Origin: JAFECT01 sp036501825
Lineage (GTDB): Bacteria > Pseudomonadota > Alphaproteobacteria > Caulobacterales > Caulobacteraceae
NCBI GenBank assembly: GCA_036501825.1
Contig: DASXZP010000036.1
Location: forward strand, 310,001-374,000
Direction: 5' to 3'
Length of the DNA stretch: 64,000 nucleotides
Both the position numbers and the translations under genes were made by a program. The notes beneath the pieces were generated by a model that ran no database searches, was not told where the DNA came from, and worked only from the letters and a program-made list of their open reading frames with translations. This document shows, one piece after another, positions 59,769 to 64,000 of the stretch (within the stretch, counting starts at the first letter, position 1; every line of letters begins with the position of its first letter).

Positions 59769-60596
59769 ATGACCCTGGTAATGTTGTGGCGCGAAGCTCG
59801 AGCGCAACGCATCTGGCTTGTTAGCGACAGTCGCCTTTCGTCGCTCGGTCCTGCCGGCGGCGTCACGAGACTTACTGATCACGGTGCGAAGATACTGGAA
59901 GCCCGCGCCGTCGCAGACAACGGAAATCCGCGGGAACCGCCCATTCGTCAGTCGATGCTCGCGTTCGCCTATTGCGGCAGCTCGCTTATCGCTCTTAATG
60001 CCTACGCCGCCGTCCTGCCGTTCTGGTCACGGTTGAATACCATTGGCGAACCGCGGCTTCCTTCAATCGGAGACTTTGCCAACCACCTTTCGATCTTCGT
60101 CAACCGATATGCCGGCGAACTCGCGGCAGCGGGGTTACCGCCGACTTGTACCTGCATCCTTGTCGGATCCGACGACGCCTCGGCACAGTTGCGCGCCTGG
60201 AAGGTGACCTCGACTTCGACACCCAAGGGGCCTGAAATAAAGGTGGTCGAAATCGTCTTACCCTCGGGCCATATCGAATTGTTTGGCAGTGGGGCGCGCC
60301 ATGCAGGTGAGCAACTTGCAAAGGTCCGTCGACCGACCGAGGGCTGGGGCCGCGAGCCATTGGATTTGATCCGAGCTTCGCTTGGCGAGGACGCACAACT
60401 GGACGTCGGCGGCGGTGTCCAGATCGGCGCGCTGGTCCAGGACGGATTCGACCTCTACTTCGATGCACCGTCCGCCGCTGTCGGCAGTGCAAGAGTGGGC
60501 GACCCTCTGGCGGCGTTCAAATATCGAGGCTTTGCCTTCGAGGACGTGAACAAAATTGGCCATGCCGTTGTGTCGCTCAAAGGATTGAGTCGCTAG
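59769..60596 (+). CDS. Hypothetical protein, possible Ntn-hydrolase (proteasome-like) fold
   Basis: 275 residues; not assigned by recognition. The N-terminus MTLVMLWREARAQRIWLVSD and SRLSSLGPAGGVTRLTDHGAKILE resembles the opening of proteasome-subunit/HslV-like Ntn hydrolases. If Met is removed, Thr1, Asp19 (SDSR) and Lys40 (GAKI) fall close to the Thr1-Asp17-Lys33 triad spacing. Downstream strands such as ACTCILVGSDD and the Gly-rich LDVGGGVQIGALVQDG fit a mixed beta-sandwich. This is a hypothesis, not a family match. It lies in the integrated element after sulP and faces the convergent gene at 60627. Confidence 0.6.
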   Translation: MTLVMLWREARAQRIWLVSDSRLSSLGPAGGVTRLTDHGAKILEARAVADNGNPREPPIRQSMLAFAYCGSSLIALNAYAAVLPFWSRLNTIGEPRLPSIGDFANHLSIFVNRYAGELAAAGLPPTCTCILVGSDDASAQLRAWKVTSTSTPKGPEIKVVEIVLPSGHIELFGSGARHAGEQLAKVRRPTEGWGREPLDLIRASLGEDAQLDVGGGVQIGALVQDGFDLYFDAPSAAVGSARVGDPLAAFKYRGFAFEDVNKIGHAVVSLKGLSR

Positions 60597-60626
60597 GCGG
60601 CTGTCACGATCACGTGCTGCGATGAT

Positions 60627-61244
60627 TCAATCGGTTGACCGCGGCTCGACCCAGCCGAGGTCGACCGCTTGATCCAGGACCGTGGAAAGGGCTGCTTTGG
60701 GCTCCTCTACTTGGCCGTAGCGCCTGAGCATGAACTGCGTGAGAAAGCCCAGGAGAAGGCGCTCGTTTGCGCCATCGGTCAGACCCTCAAAACGATCCAA
60801 CAAGCCATCAATGGCGCCGTTGAACTCCCGTCCGAGGGTCTCCATCAGCACCAGCATCTCATCCCGCTCGTTGCCCGTCGCGAGGTCGGGACCAAAGCCT
60901 TGCGCGACCAGTTCACGAAAGACGGGCTTGTGGACCGGATTCTTCGGACCCCAGGGAATCTCGCCAAGTCTCTTTTCCTCAAGCAGTTCGGCCAAGGCAC
61001 GTAGCAACTTTGCGCCACGCTCTCGATCTTTCGTCCTGGAGAAGGTCGCGGTCGCCGCGACGAGAAACACCGTGGGTCCTAAAAGGTGTGCACGGGTATA
61101 GCCCCACGAGTCAGGCCCCTCAGCCAGCCGCGTGATCGCCATAGCGGCTTCAGGATATAGTTCCCGCTTAAAATCATCTTCGACATCAATATGCTCCGCG
61201 TAGAAGCGGGGCCCGGTGCTCTCGACGACGATGTGGTTTGGCAT
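60627..61244 (-). CDS. Hypothetical protein of the integrated element
   Basis: 205 residues from ATG 61244 (MPNHIVVESTGPRFYAEHID); the upstream ATG at 61274 is less likely. There is no signal peptide or membrane segment. It is mainly alpha-helical: YPEAAMAITRLAEGPDSWGY, LLRALAELLEEKRLGEIPWG and NERLLLGFLTQFMLRRYGQV. It is Glu/Leu/Arg rich. I do not recognise the family. It lies 126 bp downstream of the nuclease-helicase gene on the same strand, so it may be expressed with it, and is convergent to the Ntn-like gene. Confidence 0.65.
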   Translation of the reverse strand: MPNHIVVESTGPRFYAEHIDVEDDFKRELYPEAAMAITRLAEGPDSWGYTRAHLLGPTVFLVAATATFSRTKDRERGAKLLRALAELLEEKRLGEIPWGPKNPVHKPVFRELVAQGFGPDLATGNERDEMLVLMETLGREFNGAIDGLLDRFEGLTDGANERLLLGFLTQFMLRRYGQVEEPKAALSTVLDQAVDLGWVEPRSTD

Positions 61245-61370
61245 GGACGTGGCCCAATGAGTCGATGATCTCAAACGGTGACCGTAATAGGCGCAAAGGA
61301 GAACGCCTAGTTGGAGCTGTTTGACGAGGAGCCGAGTTGTCTGGCCGACCTGCTCGTCGTGGGCGATCCC

Positions 61371-64000
61371 CTACACGTTAGCCGTGTCAGTGGAGGGGCT
61401 TACGTAAGTTGTCGCCCAGCACAAGGTGTCGACGAGCTGTATCTGCGGGATTTTCGAGCAAGTGATCTCAAGGAGGCGTGGGTTGGCGAATATCACCGCG
61501 AGACAACGTGCCCGGCTGATCGCGACGTTCAGCCGATTGCGGCTATAGAAAAACTCGATCTTGCGCGCCAGATCGTCGCCGGACGAGGTCGCCAAGCTGA
61601 TCAGGACCGCGGCGCCCTCTTGGCCCTGAAACTTGTCGACCGTGCCAACCCGTGCGCCGGCCGGAAGGCGGTCCCTCAGAAGATTCACCTGCATGTTGAA
61701 GGGACTTACGACCAAGATATCTTTGGCTGTGAGCGGCCGTTCTTGTCCTTCCTCGTCGATCCACCGCGAGCGCAACAGGTCGTTGAAGGTGCGTAGCACC
61801 AGTTCGGCCTCCTCAGGGGACCTCTGTGTGCGGCCGTGATGGTCTACAGGTTGGAAACGAAGGCCCGTCTCGGTCAGGGCCGGCGCAGCGTCGTCCGCCA
61901 GGATCAGGCGTTGACGCTTGGCAGTTTTGTAGGACTTGAGTCGACCGTCGTAGACCGCGAGCGAGATAAAGCCGCAGACATCCGGATGCATGCGTCGTGT
62001 GACCCCCAGGAAGACGCCGCGCTCGGGCGGCACGGTCGCCATCTCACCCATCAGGTGGTCCAAAGCCGAAATGCCCGAGCCGCCTGGGTGGTCGCCCTGG
62101 ATCGGCTGCGAGAGCTGCATCTGATCACCGACCAGGACGATGTTTCGCGTGGAAACGCCCATGGCGATGATGTTCGCGAGGCTGACCTGGCCCGCCTCAT
62201 CCACGAAGAGATAGTCCAGGCGACCGTCCATTTCGGGCCGCGCAAACAACCATGCGGTGCCGGCGTAGAGTTGGAATCCCGGGTCTACGGCGCGCGCGTT
62301 GTCCATCGTGTCTTCGATCGAGGGGCAGTCCGCGGCGGTCTGGTCCTCGCGCGAGGATTTCTTCACGCCTCGGAATTGCACGCCGAGTTCTCCAGCTGCT
62401 TTCTCGACGCCGGTCAGCAGATGATTGATGGCCTTATGCGAGTTGGACGCGACGCCAATGCGCGCGCCGCGCGCCAGCAGTGCCGCGATGGTGTGTGAGG
62501 AGACGTAGGTCTTGCCCGTTCCGGGCGGCCCCTGAATGAGGAGATAGCTGGCGTCGAGCTGCTCGAGCGCGGCGACGGTGGGAGGGATGACGTCGATCAC
62601 CGACCCGACCACCGGCATATCCGGCGCTCTGCCTCGGATGCGCGGAGGGCGCCGGGCGAGGATGTCCGTGATCGCGGTATAGCGCGCGCTATCCTCGGCG
62701 ACGACGGAGTCGGCGTAGCGGTAGACGGCGGCGCGCAATTCCCGGTCGCCGACGGGGCCCTCCGGAATGAGCGACGTCCCGTCGTCGATGAGGGCGCGGC
62801 TTGGGCCAAGCTTGAGCTCAACGCGTCGGCTGTCTTCGTCGATAAAAACGATATCCCCGGCCGGTTCCGCCGACCCGGCGCGAAGCGGGCTGTCCCCAAC
62901 GCGCATTTTAAAGTCCTGTGGCGGGAACGAGAATGCGTAGATCTTGGATCGCTTTTCGGGGCGCGGCGGGCGGTTCGGATCCGCGACAAGAAGGGCAAGG
63001 CAATCGGCGTCGTCCAGCAGATCCTGGTCCGACATCTCCTGGCGGGAATATTTGGCCCAGTACGCCGGCTTGGCTTCGCGGCGGTGGAACTCGAGCAGGT
63101 GTGCGAGAAGCTCCCGCCAGGATCGGTCGTCCGGCGGTCCCCCGCCGCGCAGCGCGGCCATTAGGTTCTGAGTGCGAAGATCGGCGTCGCGCCGTTGTTG
63201 CACCTTCTCCTCGGTCGGCGGCGTCGCTTCGCCGACCGGGCGCCATGTGGCTTCTTGCGGACGCAAGCCGACAAGCCAATCGCGGCAGAGCCGGGTCGAA
63301 TGGCAATCGAGCTGGTTGTAGGCCGCGATCTGCTCAAGCAGCGCAGGGTCCTTGAGCGCTCGCCAGGCTTCATAGACCACGATGCTCTCGCCCGCCGTCG
63401 TGACCGAACCACCGCGCGCTTCGTCGAGATAGAAGGCCTCAAGATTCTTGATCGAATAGCCGGGCTCGGAGGTGCGGACTGCTTCTCGTACGACCTTGTA
63501 GAGGTCAACGAGCCGTTTCTGGCGCAGAAGGTCGTCCACCTCGCCTTCGCGCGTCCCGTGATACATGGCGAGTCGTTTGAGCGCCGTCTCTTCGTATGCG
63601 GCGTAGTGATAGACATGTGCGTTGGGATAGGCGGCAAGGCGCGCGGTGATAAAGTCCACGGCGCTTTCGAACCCAGCTTTCTCTTCGGCGCGGTCGTGCG
63701 CCCAAAACGGCGTGAAGCGCTCTTCATCGTTCTCGAGGTGGGCGAAGCCGAACAGGTACTCGAGACCGCCCTCCATGAGAGGGTCGCCCTCCATGTCGAA
63801 GAACAAGTCGCCATCGTTCAGCCGGGGCAACCGGTCGAAACCCTTCCCTACAGCATGGGGCAGAACCAGGACCTCGCCTTCGCCGGTCTCGCGACGCACC
63901 AACTGAAGCTCAGCTTGTGACTTGAGTTTCACAAACGTTTCTGGATTCAGCCCGGGAATATGCTGCGTGGGCGCTTTGGCGAGCGCACGCAGGTCGCGTA
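61371..64000 (-). CDS. TM0106-type RecB-like nuclease/SF1 helicase (partial, 5' end outside window)
   Basis: At least 876 codons. The frame is open to the edge: it reads in-frame through a GTG at 63932 into RALAKAPTQHIPGLNPETF, so that GTG is not the start. Order seen: RNase H-like domain (LFFDMEGDPLMEGGLEYLFG, YHYAAYEETALKRLAMYHGT, IAAYNQLDCHSTRLCRDWL), then an SF1 helicase with Walker A LIQGPPGTGKTYVSSHT, Walker B YLFVDEAGQVSLANI, VTRRMHPDVCGFISL, TVDKFQGQEGAAVLISLATS and RNRLNVAISRARCLAVIFAN. TM0106-family proteins have an N-terminal Cas4/RecB-like nuclease; here it would lie beyond 64000. Its role is unknown; the helicase core resembles Dna2/UPF1. Confidence 0.9.
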   Translation of the reverse strand, partial: RDLRALAKAPTQHIPGLNPETFVKLKSQAELQLVRRETGEGEVLVLPHAVGKGFDRLPRLNDGDLFFDMEGDPLMEGGLEYLFGFAHLENDEERFTPFWAHDRAEEKAGFESAVDFITARLAAYPNAHVYHYAAYEETALKRLAMYHGTREGEVDDLLRQKRLVDLYKVVREAVRTSEPGYSIKNLEAFYLDEARGGSVTTAGESIVVYEAWRALKDPALLEQIAAYNQLDCHSTRLCRDWLVGLRPQEATWRPVGEATPPTEEKVQQRRDADLRTQNLMAALRGGGPPDDRSWRELLAHLLEFHRREAKPAYWAKYSRQEMSDQDLLDDADCLALLVADPNRPPRPEKRSKIYAFSFPPQDFKMRVGDSPLRAGSAEPAGDIVFIDEDSRRVELKLGPSRALIDDGTSLIPEGPVGDRELRAAVYRYADSVVAEDSARYTAITDILARRPPRIRGRAPDMPVVGSVIDVIPPTVAALEQLDASYLLIQGPPGTGKTYVSSHTIAALLARGARIGVASNSHKAINHLLTGVEKAAGELGVQFRGVKKSSREDQTAADCPSIEDTMDNARAVDPGFQLYAGTAWLFARPEMDGRLDYLFVDEAGQVSLANIIAMGVSTRNIVLVGDQMQLSQPIQGDHPGGSGISALDHLMGEMATVPPERGVFLGVTRRMHPDVCGFISLAVYDGRLKSYKTAKRQRLILADDAAPALTETGLRFQPVDHHGRTQRSPEEAELVLRTFNDLLRSRWIDEEGQERPLTAKDILVVSPFNMQVNLLRDRLPAGARVGTVDKFQGQEGAAVLISLATSSGDDLARKIEFFYSRNRLNVAISRARCLAVIFANPRLLEITCSKIPQIQLVDTLCWATTYVSPSTDTANV

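Larger units (their letters stand above)
55503..64000. mobile_element. Integrated element in comM (left part; right end outside window)
   Basis: At least 8.5 kb, starting at the comM junction, with a large serine recombinase at its edge and accessory genes beyond: XRE regulator, spermidine-synthase-like methyltransferase, SulP transporter, unknown proteins and a TM0106-type nuclease-helicase. There are no conjugation or phage structural genes in the visible part, so it reads as an integrated genomic island or a mobilisable element. comM is a known hot spot for resistance islands in Acinetobacter. Its extent and cargo cannot be known without the other junction. Confidence 0.8.

Overview
The window is high-GC alphaproteobacterial chromosome, most likely from the Caulobacterales (Caulobacter/Phenylobacterium/Brevundimonas group). 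The best evidence is a DivL orthologue with tyrosine in place of the phospho-acceptor histidine (23742-26063), MmcB, an ActR/ActS (RegA/RegB) redox pair with SCO/SenC, a GTTC-N7-GTTC LexA box before recQ, and GANTC (CcrM-type) sites in the dnaA upstream region. The genus cannot be fixed from the sequence alone.

Layout. 1-5.7 kb: DUF2306 membrane protein (cut by the window edge), LytTR regulator, GNAT acetyltransferase, an orphan flagellar-rod-like peptide, malate dehydrogenase, HIT protein and a secreted protein. 5.8-12 kb: sdhC-sdhD-sdhA-creD-sdhB, then a [2Fe-2S] ferredoxin and a P-loop kinase; with mdh this is a TCA/respiratory block. 12-15.6 kb: TonB-dependent receptor divergent from a BlaI/BlaR1-like repressor-protease pair, sharing two operators. 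15.6-21.3 kb: SRPBCC/ArsR pair, then a NodT-MacA-MacB type tripartite exporter. 21.4-23.7 kb: an accessory patch of small unknown genes separated by copies of a short repeat. 23.7-31.3 kb: divL, a metallopeptidase, mmcB, actR, actS and senC. 31.3-43.5 kb: ArsR plus membrane protein, PHB depolymerase, YgjP-like metalloprotein, PBP1A, hydrolase, recQ, secreted proteins, S41 peptidase and VapBC. 43.6-54.3 kb: the replication core gyrB-recF-dnaN-dnaA-rpsT, then enoyl-CoA hydratase, mutM, threonine dehydratase and an FKBP.

From about 55.5 kb to the window end lies an integrated element. It interrupts comM (yifB) immediately after the codons for Asn-Pro-Cys. It carries a large serine recombinase whose last codons and stop lie in host comM DNA, an XRE regulator, a spermidine-synthase-like methyltransferase, a SulP transporter, a possible Ntn-hydrolase-like protein, an unknown protein and a TM0106-type RecB-like nuclease/SF1 helicase open to the window edge. 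Two near-identical 24-bp sites, one at the XRE start and one between the methyltransferase and sulP, suggest a small self-contained regulon. The right end of the element and the rest of comM are outside the window.

Intergenic regions, particularly convergent ones, hold long imperfect inverted repeats. Two, at 34.15-34.33 and 51.46-51.65 kb, are copies of one roughly 190-bp element; a third at 27.69-27.94 kb has the same architecture with different arm sequence. No tRNA, rRNA or CRISPR array was seen.
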